A DNA stretch of 64,000 bases from Lates calcarifer. Lineage: Eukaryota > Chordata > Actinopteri > Centropomidae. The stretch lies in assembly GCF_001640805.2 (NCBI RefSeq), contig NC_066851.1:23279493-23343492 (forward strand). The letters are read 5' to 3'. The notes below the pieces were generated by a model. The model did not search any database, was not told where the DNA came from, and saw only the letters and a program-made list of their open reading frames with translations. Shown one piece after another: positions 46,797-59,200 of this stretch (within the stretch, counting starts at the first letter, position 1; every line of letters starts with the position of its first letter). The position numbers and the translations under genes are program-made.

Positions 46797-48896
46797 CTGC
46801 ATGAGGAAGGCAACAGGGTAGGAAAGTCAGCATTAGGCCCCCTGGTAGCCGGTCTTAAATCTGTGGGTGTAAGGACAGTGTGTCCATGAGCAAGAAAGCT
46901 TCAGTTTCAGTTTGATAAATAAACGACCACTCAACCATGTCCTGCCTGCCCAACCACCAAAATCCAGACCTGAGGAGCTCTGCATTGATCAAAATATTAA
47001 AATGCCTATTGTGCACTCACAACATCTGAACTGTAGAAGCAGTAGAGAGTGATTTTCTGTCTTTTTGTACCCTGGATTTTGCCTCTCAGACAACATAAAA
47101 GCCGCACCACAAATCTCAACTCTTAACCTCATAAGAGTTGAGATTTCAAGTCATTAACATAGATGTGTGTTCAGATGTAAAGCAAAGCAAATTTTAGATA
47201 ACACAATGTCTCATGAGTTTGTTCAAACACCTAACTCACAGAGGCACTGCTGCTACCTTTTACAGGACTTTATAAAATAATTCAGATTATAAATAATTTT
47301 TTTCAACGCTCGATTGAGTGTTTGAACAAACTGTTGAGCCCTGCTTTAGAGTTTTTTTTAATATTAAACACTATAAATAATACACCTCTATTATAAAGTT
47401 TTATTTTTTTTAATTCAGCAAACAACACTGATTCAGTACAGTGGCCATTACCAACCAATCAATCAATAATGTTGTAAAAAAAATATAGAGGCTGCTTGGG
47501 CTGAATTTTATCATATTGTTTATTCCCACACATACTCCTAAATACATTTTACAGTTCTTGCATAATTAGTTTTTGTTGCAGCAAAGAGTGAAACGCTCAC
47601 ACTGTTGGGTTTGGCCTGAGCAAGCTTTGAGATGAACCAAAATCAACACAAACTGATGATGATAAATATTATCACTCTTACCATCTCACTGTTTCTCCTC
47701 TGGTATACCATCTAATTTACTCTTGATACCTAAAAGAAGCTGCATAGACCATGTCTGGCACTGCTGTGTGTTAACAGAGGAGATAGTGTGTCATCCGTCA
47801 AACCTTGGCCTTTTCCTGAGACAGAAAGACTCGGAGAACAGGCCGTACCACAGACCAATCAATAGCAATTATCTCCAATTCACTGTCATTAAGGTGGATC
47901 TTGACTGTTATATCAATGGCTGCATAAAGTGTTCACCATGGCAACAAGCTGAGGTGAGTCACCAGCCTGTGTGTGTGTCACCTTGTACATTTGCGGGTCA
48001 CTGCACCGGTGACATATTGGTTAAAGACGATAAATAAAAACCATCTGAGACAGAATGACCTGATCTTTTTATTTATCCACATTTATAGTGACCATGTAAA
48101 TGTGTGTGAAAATTTGGTTTGATGTGTTTGGTGGGAAAATATCACCAACAGATAATGACAGTGTTGCATGATTCATGCTCAAATCATAATCCAGATTATG
48201 TGTTGCTGGATGTTGGGATTATCATTAATCACAATTTTTAGGAATAAAATTTTAGGAACCACATTACTTAAACTTTTGGCACTGTGTATTTCATATTTAA
48301 CTACATAAATACCCAGAATAGGATTAAATATATATGAACAATAAAAGCAGAATAGAAATTGGCTGGAGTGTTTGCTACTTTCTCATCTTCCCTGGGCTGT
48401 TCTTAAAAACACACAACTGGTGTACAAACGTGTCCTAATTAATGTTGCCGCCTGTCCACACTCATCCAGCCACAGCAGACCAATCACACTGAGCCTCCCT
48501 GAGCTCTTTACGGCCTCTAATCTGCAGTAAAAATGGTATTGGGGCTTTTTTTGGCTCATTGACACTGGGGCAGATTAGTGCAGGATCTTGCTGGTTTTCT
48601 GTCCGATGGTGTTTCAAGTCTCTAGTTTGAAAGCAGTAAACTGGAAAAACCTACAGCTCTATCTGACCCCTCTCATATAAAACCAAATTCAGTTACTAAC
48701 TACACATAAATTGGTTCAGGTCAATAGGAAGCTACGTGCACAGCACCAGTGACTAAGGGCTGAAGAAAATGACATGCCACAGGTACAAAGTGGAACCTTT
48801 TAGCAAGAGTCAAACATTTTCCAAGCTGACCAAACCACTATGTAATGTAATGAATACAGTTTTATTAGGGATAAAAATGTTAGTCCAACACCTCAC
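46797..48896 (-). other. syt16: SYT16 intron between two linker exons
   Basis: No gene or named repeat is seen. A small inverted pair near 47114-47145 (CAACTCTTAACCTC / ATAAGAGTTGAGATT) can fold into a hairpin. Confidence 0.5.
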
Positions 48897-49127
48897 CTTC
48901 ACAGTCTGACGGCTCAGTGCTGCCCTCCTCCTGGTCCGACAGTCGGGTGAATTTATGCCGTCGGCCCAACGCTAGCTGAGTGTGCTGGGACTGCTGTTCA
49001 CCTGCGTTCGCTGCCGCGGTGCGAAAACTCTGTGAACGCGACACGGAGATCTCAAACTGCTTCAGGACCTCGTCTTCGCTGTCGGAGGAGCTGATGCCAT
49101 CATCGTCGTCGTCACCGTAGCTGTTAA
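48897..49127 (-). CDS. syt16: SYT16 linker exon with acidic stretch
   Basis: A 231-base exon with a CCCTCTAG acceptor and a GAAG/GTGAGG donor, phase 1 at both ends. It reads NSYGDDDDDGISSSDSEDE, VLKQFEISVSRSQSFRTA, then RRHKFTRLSDQEEGSTEPSD. FEISVSRSQSFR is a SYT16-specific string in my recollection. The acidic and serine-rich part lies in the cytoplasmic linker between the membrane anchor and C2A. Confidence 0.9.
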
Positions 49128-52100
49128 CTAGAGGGAGATACACACAGGGAAACAGAGGGGTTGACAAACAGGAAAAGCTGGGAGTTGGGAGATCAGGAGT
49201 AAATCAGGAGAGGAAATCCAGAAGGAAGAGAAACATGACAAAACACTTGAGTGAGTTTCAAACAGGCATTATCAAAAATAAACTGTTTGATGGGTGACAA
49301 AAAACTGGCCAAAAAACAAACAAAAAAAATCACAGGTGTAATAAGTGACATTTCACAGCTATGCAGATGACACACAACTGTACTTCTCTAATGCCCCATG
49401 ACCACAACAGTCTAAATTGTTTACCAAAGACAAGACAGAAATTACACGGACTGAATCTGATCTGGATGTCAGTGTAAATGATGACAACATTTCAAGAGAG
49501 CACATTAACATTTGACTTTTTCCATGAAAAAAATAAACCTCCAGTGCAGAAGAAATTGATTCATGCTTTGATTTAGAAGTCATCCAAGATGGTGGATGAC
49601 GTCCAAACCTTTTCAATCATATCTAAAAATACATTTCCATTCTTAAAAGTTAGCTGGCAAGCGATAGGTTAGTCCAACCGAATGCTAATTTCAGATCTTA
49701 AACCACAAATAAAAGGGTAGCTTTTGAGTAACACTGAAACTAAAATACTGGACATATCAAATAGAAGTCTCTGGCACTGATGGAGGTTGTTGGGATGTAT
49801 GCAGCCTTTAAGGAAAACTTTCACATTCAGGGCTGAGGGAAGTAGCCAGTTAATGTTCTCCTAATAAGTCATCAGTGATGTTATACTAGAGAAGGATTTT
49901 CCACAATGTGGCAACCCAGAGATAGTTTTTTATTAATGGACTATAACTAATCTATAAAGAATTAATAACTTTGTTTTGACCTCGCAGCAGCTGACAGAGG
50001 AATCATGATAGGTCGACAACACTATTCACCAGCTCACAGGTACAGTATATTAACACCACTCTGCTGCAGGGGAGTAAAATTATCGCTCTTTTATGAGTTG
50101 TAAATGCTCATAAAGTAACTGAGCAGAGAGCACATACAAAGCAATTCACTCTCTCACACAGCTTCTCAGTTTCTGCTAAAAACACAAAACCTCAGCGTTA
50201 ACAGGGCTGGAGGGTCACTCCACTCACATCATAATTTCACCATAATTGGATAGCAACAGCTGAATGAGTGACGCGGCGGCAGGCTGATCAGTCACCCCAC
50301 CCCCTTCTCTCTAAAGTGCAGGTCATCGTTTCTACCTGAGTGATCGCCATGGTTACCTACAGAGCAGGAAGCTGCTTTCTGAGTGGGCGAGTGATGGTTG
50401 ATTGGTCTGTTAACTTCTGTCTTCTAAAGCTATTCACAGACGGAAGCTCTCAGAGCGGAGTAATGTGGCTCAATGATTATATGCAAATGTGACACGCATG
50501 CACACACAAACACACTTACACAGAAATACATACCTACATGTACACATACACACAAATAGACAGGGGTAGAAGACAGTAGAAGACTGTAGAGTATATTTTA
50601 GTCACTCTATGTGCATAAAAGATAAACAACTATTTGCAAACCACTGACCACCCCAGGTCTTTTGATTATGGAAAAAAAAATACAGAGAAACTGCACTGAA
50701 AAGTTTCTCTGCCTACAAGTCTCGTCCCTCCTTTCTGTCTCTGTTTATCTGCCAAAAATCTTACAAACATCAAGTATGAATTACACCCTTATCTGCTCAT
50801 CTTTTCTCACAGACTATTAATTTTCATTACATAAATTGTATTTTGGATGCTTAAATAAGGGAAAAAAGTTGTTGTTGCCCTGAACACTGCTGGCAACACT
50901 GCTCTACATCAGCCTTTTAATCTACTAAGTCCCTTAAAATCAACAGTAAGACACAAGCAGCCATCCAGCTGAGGTGAGGAAGAGTCATTCTGCCACTAAA
51001 CTGATGACTACACAGGCAGTGAGCGCTCAATACTACACACCAACACAACCTGTTCAGCTGAGCCATGGGTTCAGTTTGCAAGGACATACATTTGTTTGTT
51101 ATTAACAAGATACCTTCACTCATAACCCCATCTACTGCGCTGAAAAGAATAATGTGTGTACAGAGTGACTCACTGAAAATGTCAAATTGTGATAGGGCAC
51201 AAAGGCACAAAGTAAACTTTAGTAAAAACAAAATGGAGTCCCACACTGAAGGTTTGTTTCAATTCAATACGCTATATACTGGCTTTGTCATATCTTATCT
51301 TTGTATAAATGAAAGGTTACCCAGGCTGACAGCTTCCCAGTTAAAACTACATTTTCTCATATAGTTTGACTGTATTTGTGGCAGTAAAAGCCCCTACCTC
51401 GTCTTGTGAAGCTCCAGAGGATTTTGAGTTGTGAATGTTATTGAGAGACTCCAAACAGGATGTGATGTTTGTTCAGGAAACCAACTGGAAATACCAGAGA
51501 CTCCACCTGCGGCAGGTGAGGAACCAACCAACCAGTCGAGTGTTTGCTCAGTGTTTGACTCACAGTCTCCACCTGGATTCAAACATCCTGCTGGTGGAAA
51601 TGTAACATTTTCTGTTTACCTCAGCTGAAAAATATACAATCTGAGCTTGATTTCAGTGAGAGGAAAAAAAACTACCATCACAAAGTTTAAACTTTGATCT
51701 TTGAGTTACACTGACTCACAGGTGCTCAGCCAGAATTAAATCAGTATCCAGGATTTACCCTCTTCAGCCCACATGGAGGAAGCTCTCACTACAACAGTGT
51801 CATATTATGAGAGTATTTTATAAGCTTGTCTGCAAATCTTTCTTTTACAGAGCTAAAGGTTGATACTTGATGAGAGTCTAACACCTGTCCAGCAAATATG
51901 AAGCTACAGCCAGTAACTGATGGTTAACTGATAGGAAACAGGAGGAAACAAAGGCATCTTTATATAAGTTTTTGCTACATAGCCAATGTTAGCTCAGCTG
52001 TTTAATTACCATCATTCTTTTACTTGCTCAGAGCTGTTTCCAGTGCTGGAGAACATGTTAATTCTTATTTTGTTTCTATTTCTGTAACTCCTTTTCTTCT

Positions 52101-54269
52101 ACTGAAGATAGCATGTGAACCAGCTAGTAATACATCTTTACAATCATCAGTTCAACATGAGAGGATGAAGGAGTAGGACATTCTTATCTTTTAGTTTGGA
52201 AATGCAATGATGGCTGAAGCTCTTTGTGCATTAACAGCTGTTAATGCTACCGTTGGCTATGTAGCAATAGCAAAAACGTATGTATATAGTATACCTTTAA
52301 AGCTCACTAATTAATAAAATAATACTAATTAATACTAATATCTTGTGTGTTTAAATGTACGAATTATAATTTCCATTTTATTGGGTATACAGTCCATCCA
52401 AACGATCAGAATTTTGTTTAAATATGGCTAAATTCACTGACTGTCTGTAAAACCACAAAAAGCTCTTGTGTCGAGTTCAACTTTAATAATCGTTGGCACA
52501 TAAATTCATGTTGTTAACAGTAAAAAACTGACCCAACAGTGATCACATCTAAGGGTGAGGTAGTCCAAAATGGAGGAACGGGTCATTCTAGCTAATGCCA
52601 TTTCATTTCTGTCAGCTGTTAAACTTGCTGTAACTGTGTGTTCTTCTTGTGTTGCATATTAATCCTTGTGGCTCAGACTCTTATTCAAATAGAGCTGTAC
52701 ATCAGGATTGGTCCACTTTGCTGTGGGATTTCCCCTCCAGTGATTGGACCGTCGTTTCCAGGTTGTTTCCAATCTGGCCGTTTTGCATCCTCTCGTCATC
52801 TGCCTGGTCCACCGACTCAGAGCCTGATAACGTGCCGGTGCAAACAGAGATTGATTGATTTAGAGATTGATTTTGAACTTTACAACCAGTAGCATCCTGG
52901 GAAATGATTAGGTAATTACAGACCCATAAAATATATGTAAAAAGATGAAAGCAGGGTTGTTTTAGAGGATGGAGCCTCACAGAAATGCAGGCATGGTCCT
53001 TTAACTTAACATTTAGCTAACCTTTAGAAACCTTTGCTCTGGGTGTTTGCATTGTTTGCCAAGTGGGAGGAAAGGAAGAGTTTTACTGGATGACGAAAGG
53101 AGAGAACAAAAGTGACAAACTGAGCGTCCTGTTCTTTCTGCTTCTCTCTGAATGTGCTCCTTTTTGCTGAATTTTTCTTCAAGGTTTTATAGTTAATATT
53201 TTTATTGTGAGCTGCTGCAAGGCTTTGTGGCAGTATGTGGCTGACTCACTCAACTCTTTCTCTGTCATACATACAAACTCGCCCACAGAAACCTACTGTA
53301 CAAATACAAACTCACCCACGTTCTCTCTCTCTCTGTTGCTGAAGAGTTTAATTGGAGTCATAATGCATACAGGACACACACACACTCTTCTTCAGGTTAT
53401 ATAATAGATTAACCTTGACTAGAAGGCAACACGACTCACTGGTATATCTCATATTTAGTTTTGGGAAATAGTTTTACTGTCTTCCTTTATGAGCATGTTT
53501 TAATTACGGGGCTGAAGTCAGGACATGGTTAGCCTAGCATAGCAACAGGGGGAGACAGGCAGCCTGGCTCCAACATCTCTACAGCTGACTTACTGACATC
53601 ATTCATCTTGCTTGTTAAACCTGTGTATAAGCAGAAATGTGATTGCTAGGGGAGTTTTATCCTGGGAGTACTGGGAGCAAACGGACTGTGAGAAGCCCAG
53701 AGAACTGAGTGAACTCCACCTGCTGAGGAAGAGCATGTGATATGAGAGAAAGAACAGCTACTAAATGAACCTTGAGGTGAATCTATTTTAGGTACTGAGT
53801 GAACTCTGAAGCTCGACTTTAAAGCAAACATGTAAAGCACTTTAAAAAAAGAAGCAAATTTGAACATCTACAACTCAATGTCAACTGGGCAAATTCCATC
53901 TGCTGATGAAGATCATGCAATATGACCAAAAACTCCGGAACAGCCTCTGAATGAAGTAACACACAGTGAAGTTACCAAGTTTGGTACAATTGTGCCTGTT
54001 AGCAGACCAAAACCAAAACCTGAGCTCACAAACTAATCTGTACTCAACAACACTAAGGATCATAGGAAACAAGAAACCAACAGTGGTCTCCAATGTCAGA
54101 GTCACAAACTTGACTCCTCCCTGACCTCTGACCCTCAGCCATTTGCTGTGCTATAACAAGATCACACTACTTTCACTTGTTTCCTGACCACAGCCATAAT
54201 TCATTGGGTCACTAGAAGTCCTGCTGCGGTTTTTCGTGTGAGGAGAGTTTCTACATGTTGGTCACTCAC
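49128..54269 (-). other. syt16: SYT16 intron after the membrane exon
   Basis: No gene is seen. It contains a family C repeat fragment at 53455-53585. Confidence 0.55.
53455..53585. mobile_element. MITE-like element, family C fragment
   Basis: It contains TTTTGGGAAATAGTTTTACT, GGTTAGCCTAGCATAGCAAC and GGGGGAGACAGGCAGCCTGG. This is one arm of the repeat whose fuller copy is at 37369-37890. Confidence 0.5.
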
Positions 54270-54443
54270 CGAGCCCCTGGCGGACTCCCTGTCGTCCTTT
54301 CTTCCGGCGGCCATGTTGCTCGAGACAGGGCAGCCCGCCGACACGTGAGAAACACAGCTTCTTGTTGATGAAGAGGAAGAGGACGGCCAACGCCACGATG
54401 AAGACGCCCACTGCCGACAGGAAGCCAATGGCCTCTGGGGTGA
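54270..54443 (-). CDS. syt16: SYT16 transmembrane exon
   Basis: A 174-base exon with a TTACCAG acceptor and a CTCG/GTGAGT donor, phase 1 at both ends. It encodes TPEAIGFLSAVGVFIVAL followed by AVLFLFINKKLCFSRVGG, a single membrane helix with a basic cytoplasmic side, like the SYT14 anchor (SPEAVGFLSAVGVFI, from memory). The N-terminal exon that should precede it was not found; it may lie between 54443 and the window end or beyond. Confidence 0.9.
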
Positions 54444-54808
54444 CTGGTAAGAGGAGGGAGAGGGAGAGGGGACACACAATGACACACTGATCAGACCACA
54501 CAAACAGACAGCCTGGATACATGCACGCACACACACACACACGCACACACAGTACGCATGGTTTATGTGATACACACAGACAGAACGAGTGACACTTTAG
54601 TATGTGAGTTACCCTCAGTGCCTTGCTCAAGAGCAGAGTCAGTGTAAAAACAGCTGCTAGAAATAAGACAATTCCCCAGTCAGTTTCTGGGCTGAACCAG
54701 CAGCTCAGGAGCACTTGGTTTATCAGAACCATTTCCTTCCTGTCGTCACACATTGTTAACGAAGATATTAGTCTATTTTTTTCCCATATCGTGACATTTT
54801 GCGGAGTT

Positions 54809-54831
54809 GGGTTAGGGTTAGGGTTAGGGTT
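54809..54831 (+). repeat. short interstitial telomere-like repeat
   Basis: Just under four units of GGGTTA (vertebrate telomere repeat), intergenic or in SYT16 intron 1. Confidence 0.85.
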
Positions 54832-55697
54832 CTGAAATATGTGAATTTGCAGCGCCCTCAAGTGACCCTTCTAAAAGCCCCGCCTCCTTAGCTACAGTTG
54901 CTATGTACAGTTTATACTGGTAACCGTGACAACAGCAATGAGTCATTAAGTGTCCCGTGAGCTGTTTTAGAACAAGTACACCTGATAGTTACACTCACAA
55001 TATTATGCTATGCTAACACTGAGGCTAATGCTAAACTCAATACAACTCAGCATCCTCCTTTCCAGGAGAAAATTACTATGATTCCAGAATATGAAAAAGA
55101 GCTTCACTGTGAAATCCAAAGAAATGGGACTGGCATCTAAAATCAGTTTCAGCATGATTACATTGGCTGTCTTTTGTTGTTTCTTATTGTTGGTGAGTGA
55201 GTTCACAGTACAATTGTAAGATTTTGCAAATATTAACAGTGAACAATGGAAAAGAAGAGTAAAATATACGAGAGAAAGACAGAGTGAGAAACTACACAGA
55301 GAAAGAAGGGATGGGAAGACAGAGTTTAGACAGATACTGTAAATAACATGATAGAGAGGAGAGGAAGAAACCAGACCAAAACAGAAAGACAGGAGTGAGG
55401 AAAGTTGAAGTGAGGAAACAGACGAGTAAAAACCAGAGAGAGGGGAAAGAAACACACTGAGTAGAGACATGAGACAAATGAGGAGCTATAAGTCGATACA
55501 TGGCGTACTACTCTGCTCTCAATGAGGTGTCTGAGGCTCCTTCAATACACATGAATAGAAATGCATAACGGGAGGGTCGCCGTCTCCCGTTTCCACGGTA
55601 ACATTTCAGAGAGCAGAGAAGTGAATCAATGGGAGCAAACGGAGATGAGTACACATCCTGCTGTGAGCCGATGCCAAAGAAAGAACTCAACAGCGTG

Positions 55698-55719
55698 GGT
55701 GTGTGTGTGTGTGTGTGTG
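55698..55719. repeat. (GT)n microsatellite
   Basis: About 11 GT units. Confidence 0.85.
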
Positions 55720-57786
55720 GGAGGGTGTAATACTATCATGTTTTATTTATTTCATACACCACCTTTTGTTTTGTCACACTGATGTCTCTTTCTCTCCCTC
55801 TCTGTCATTTTTAGGAATCTAACCTCCCACACTTTGCAGATGTACCGTATTAAAAAACATCCTCTCACATCACCAAGCAACAGTGTATGTGCGTGTGTCT
55901 GTGTTTGTGTTTGTATGTGTCGGCAAAATAATAAGGAACAGCAGCAGCTGCTTCCTGTAGCGATGATGATCATTTTTTAATATGCAACATCTGTAATATC
56001 TTAATCATTATTATACTATTCCTATTTAGAGCGATGAAAATGTTTATTTAACGCTTCAGAAGGTTCATATAAACTACTAACAGCTTTAAGATTCTGATTG
56101 AATGATTCAGATATCATTACAGATATTTGCTGTTAATCTGGTGTTTGCCTTTTGTTGATTACTAGTTGATCAATTCAAATGTGGTACATAATATCTCAGT
56201 CATGCAATTAGAAAGTCACAACTTAAAAAAGGCAGAGAAAGTTATTTGTAAGGTTTACTGATTCTGATTCTACCAATTTTCTATTTACACTTCACCTGAT
56301 TGTCCCTCTAATTATTCTTGTATCAGAGTATAAAAATAAAGCAAATATTTTGAGATAAAAATATAATAATTATCAACAAATTCGGGCCACCACAAACAGT
56401 AATGTGCCATAAATAATGAGGCATTTCTGATTCTTCAGGGTAAAAAAAATCTATACTTTGTCGCACCATGACATTGAATTACATTTTAGAAACTCTAGAA
56501 TCTCCACTAGAACTTAAAATAAAGTTCTGCTGGCTTGTTTTGCTTCACAACATCATTTTGTCAGAATAGTTTGGATGGAGTGGAGTCTGGATGTAGTGTG
56601 ACTCTGAACATCAGCATCAAAATGCCATTTGAAAACTCAAAAATAACCTATAACTACATTATGATGATGATAATTTTTCTTTATAAATCACACACTGCTG
56701 CAGTTCTCCTACTGACGGTTTCTCTGTGGGCAGACGATAAACCCACTTTCTGTAATTCAGCTGCTGTTCACTCCCACAGAGAGAGAGATGTCTGGAAGTG
56801 TTAACATATGACAGATGCAGCACGGGAACACTTCTGCACTGGTTATAACCCTGTCCAAGTGTCACTTTAAAAAAACATCACCACCACCTACTCTTTCCTC
56901 ACCTACACACTTATGACGACAGTGACAGAGAAAAGACTCCTACTGGAACTTGCAAAAACAGACTTGGTAGAGCCGATTATTAATTTTGTTGATGTTAATT
57001 TTTGATCAGTTTTTACCCAAACTACCTGCCTGATGGATGGTAGTTTGGGTCAAACAGTTTGGTCCACACTGAAATATCCTGACAGCTACTGGTACAGATG
57101 TTCATGGTCACCAGAGGATACATTGGATATGGAATTTTGTTAATCCAACGATTTTTCATGTAGTGACACCAATTTGTTCATTCTTGTGAACATGGGAACT
57201 TTATCATGCATGCAACAGACAGACACTTGCTATATGTCCCTGTAATTCTATTTGCTGAGCAGCTAAGCTAGCTAGCTCTGACTGTGGTGATTGTATGTCT
57301 GACCCGTACATTCATATTTGTCAGACAATTAATGGCTGTACAGAAACAGAAGCAAACCTTCTGTCCAGAGTTTTCCCACACAACTCACCACAGCACAAAA
57401 CCAGATATTCTTTCTCTATCCAGATACGCTAACACGACAAAATTAGCATGTTACACTGACACATTAAATGTCAATCCTGGACAAAAAAATTACACCTGGC
57501 TAAAATAATTGATACTAAGATCTGTCTGAATTAACATTAGAAGAGGCTGTGAATCCAACTTAAATTGATTTATAGAAATAAATCCCTTGGTGAGATAAAC
57601 ACAGCGCGACAGTAAATGTTTGGATGGTGTGTTTGAGTGCAGCAGTAAAGTGGAGTTTCCCTCTCAGCTGCTCTGACAGTCAGACACTGAGCTCAGTGTT
57701 GGAGACTCAGAGCCTCCTACTGTCTGCATCCAGATGGACAGGAAGAAACCCTGGGTCAAAGTCTAGCCTCACACCTGCTGCGCACG

Positions 57787-57834
57787 CACACACACACACA
57801 CACACACACGCACGCACGCACGCACGCACACACA
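57787..57834. repeat. compound (CA)n/(CGCA)n microsatellite
   Basis: A CA run passes into GCAC tetramers and back to CA. Confidence 0.9.
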
Positions 57835-57934
57835 AAACATGGACACACTTGCAAAAATGCAGAGATTCACATCTAACCCACTCAATAACCTCAAATTTTA
57901 CTATGAAAACAACTAATGTTTATCTTCATTATGA

Positions 57935-57988
57935 ATTAATCTGTTGCTCAATTAATTGCTTAGTCTGTAAATCTGTAAAATGTCAAAA

Positions 57989-58055
<67 letters not shown>

Positions 58056-58175
58056 AAAATTTAAAAAATCACAAGTTCGCAGAGCCCAAGGTGAAGATGT
58101 TTTGTTGGTCATTGAGTCTAAGTGCTGCCGGTATATCACACAGTCCAGTTTTGATGAGAAAACAGAAACTATCAT
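57935..58175. mobile_element. teleost MITE-like repeat, family A, expanded by a CA-TA array
   Basis: Flanking phrases (AATTAATTGCTTAGTCTGTA, TAAAATGTCAAAAACAC, then GTGAAAAATTT and GCAGAGCCCAAGGTGAAGAT) belong to family A. Between them lies a (CA)6 run and then a (TA)n array at 58003-58051. Confidence 0.6.
58003..58051. repeat. (TA)n microsatellite
   Basis: About 24 perfect TA units inside the family A repeat copy. Confidence 0.95.
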
Positions 58176-58319
58176 ATTGTTTTATATATGTTTACTAATA
58201 ACAGAGCAGGATAGAGCTGCCAACGACAGACCAACAGTCTTAAATGGTGATTTTCCCACTGTAGCCTGTAACCACATAACTAAATGTAGTTACCTAATGA
58301 TGTGCTCCCTGACTTTGTA

Positions 58320-58755
58320 AGTAATGCTAGGTTTGAAGATGAATCTGACCGTGTACTCTTCAGTGAAAAGCAACAAACGGTTTCCTGGTTTGTCTCAGGA
58401 ATCAGATGAGCGTTGGAGCTTGAAATGCTGACTGATAATGCGCAGCAGAACTTTGCAGCAGCTCTGGTGAAGTTTCATTTAGCTTTTATTGTCGTCATTA
58501 GCCGAGTGATTCACCTACTTTTTCTAACCCTCACTGTAAATCTTTGAATGATATTTTCAATATGAACAAGAACAACACGATTTGATGATTTCTTATTTGT
58601 GAAAATACATTGTGTTTATTTATAATTATAACTTATCTATCATATTTTAAAACACTTATATGTTTAGGTAAACAATTTCCTCAAGATAAAATACTTCAAA
58701 TGTAAAAGTTTCTTCCTGTGATATCCTTCTAAATAAAAGCTCCACACTTGATATT
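58320..58755 (-). pseudogene. relic of a TRIM 5' flank without its gene
   Basis: It aligns with 60825-61392, the upstream flank of TRIM copy 3. Shared phrases in order: GTTTCCTGGTTTGTCTCAGG, GACTGATAATGCGCAGCAGA (TTTGCAGCAGA in copy 3), GAACAAGAACAACA and TCCTTCTAAATAAAAGCTCC. No TRIM coding sequence follows on the expected side (below 58320). It marks a lost or rearranged extra TRIM unit in the same orientation. Length and indels differ, so it is older than the copy 2/copy 3 pair. Confidence 0.7.
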
Positions 58756-59200
58756 TTTCAGAGCTCATCATCAGTGACAGCTGTAATTCTGTTTGACAGC
58801 TTTCCCTCACATTTCATTTCTACAGTCAAGACGTCAGTAATTTATGAAACTGCTGCATAAAAATCAAACATGAAAATAAAACACTTTAAATTAGAACACA
58901 AAGATAGTTAGCTTGAGATAAAATAACCAATTATTCACCAAATCACTCTTAAAGCTACAAGACTTCAAGGCATTATCTCAAAGCACAAAAACGTCAGTAA
59001 ATCTAACTATAAATGGAGGAATCTCTGTCTGTCCGTCCTTTGATTTCCTTGACAATCTCTCATCTGTATTGCTGAGGACCCAATGAAGTGCACTGATGAC
59101 TGTGAAGTGTTGTGGATGAGCGGTTCTCAGGAAACCTTCATCTTATCATCTGGAGGTTAAATTGGCTGACTTTTCCCCTTAAGAAATCGGATCATCCTCT

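Larger units (their letters stand above)
54444..58319. other. upstream of the SYT16 membrane exon (first intron, probably)
   Basis: No start exon with a phase-1 donor could be recognised. It has a telomere-like repeat (54809), GT and CA arrays (55698-55719, 57787-57834) and a family A repeat. Confidence 0.45.

Noticed and set aside
44269..55604. Several RFX X-box-like sequences (for example 44269-44282, 47933-47947, 54919-54933, 55591-55604) around SYT16
   Set aside because: Each has at least one mismatch, and a rough expectation for one-mismatch hits with a flexible spacer is a few per 20 kb, so there is no clear enrichment.
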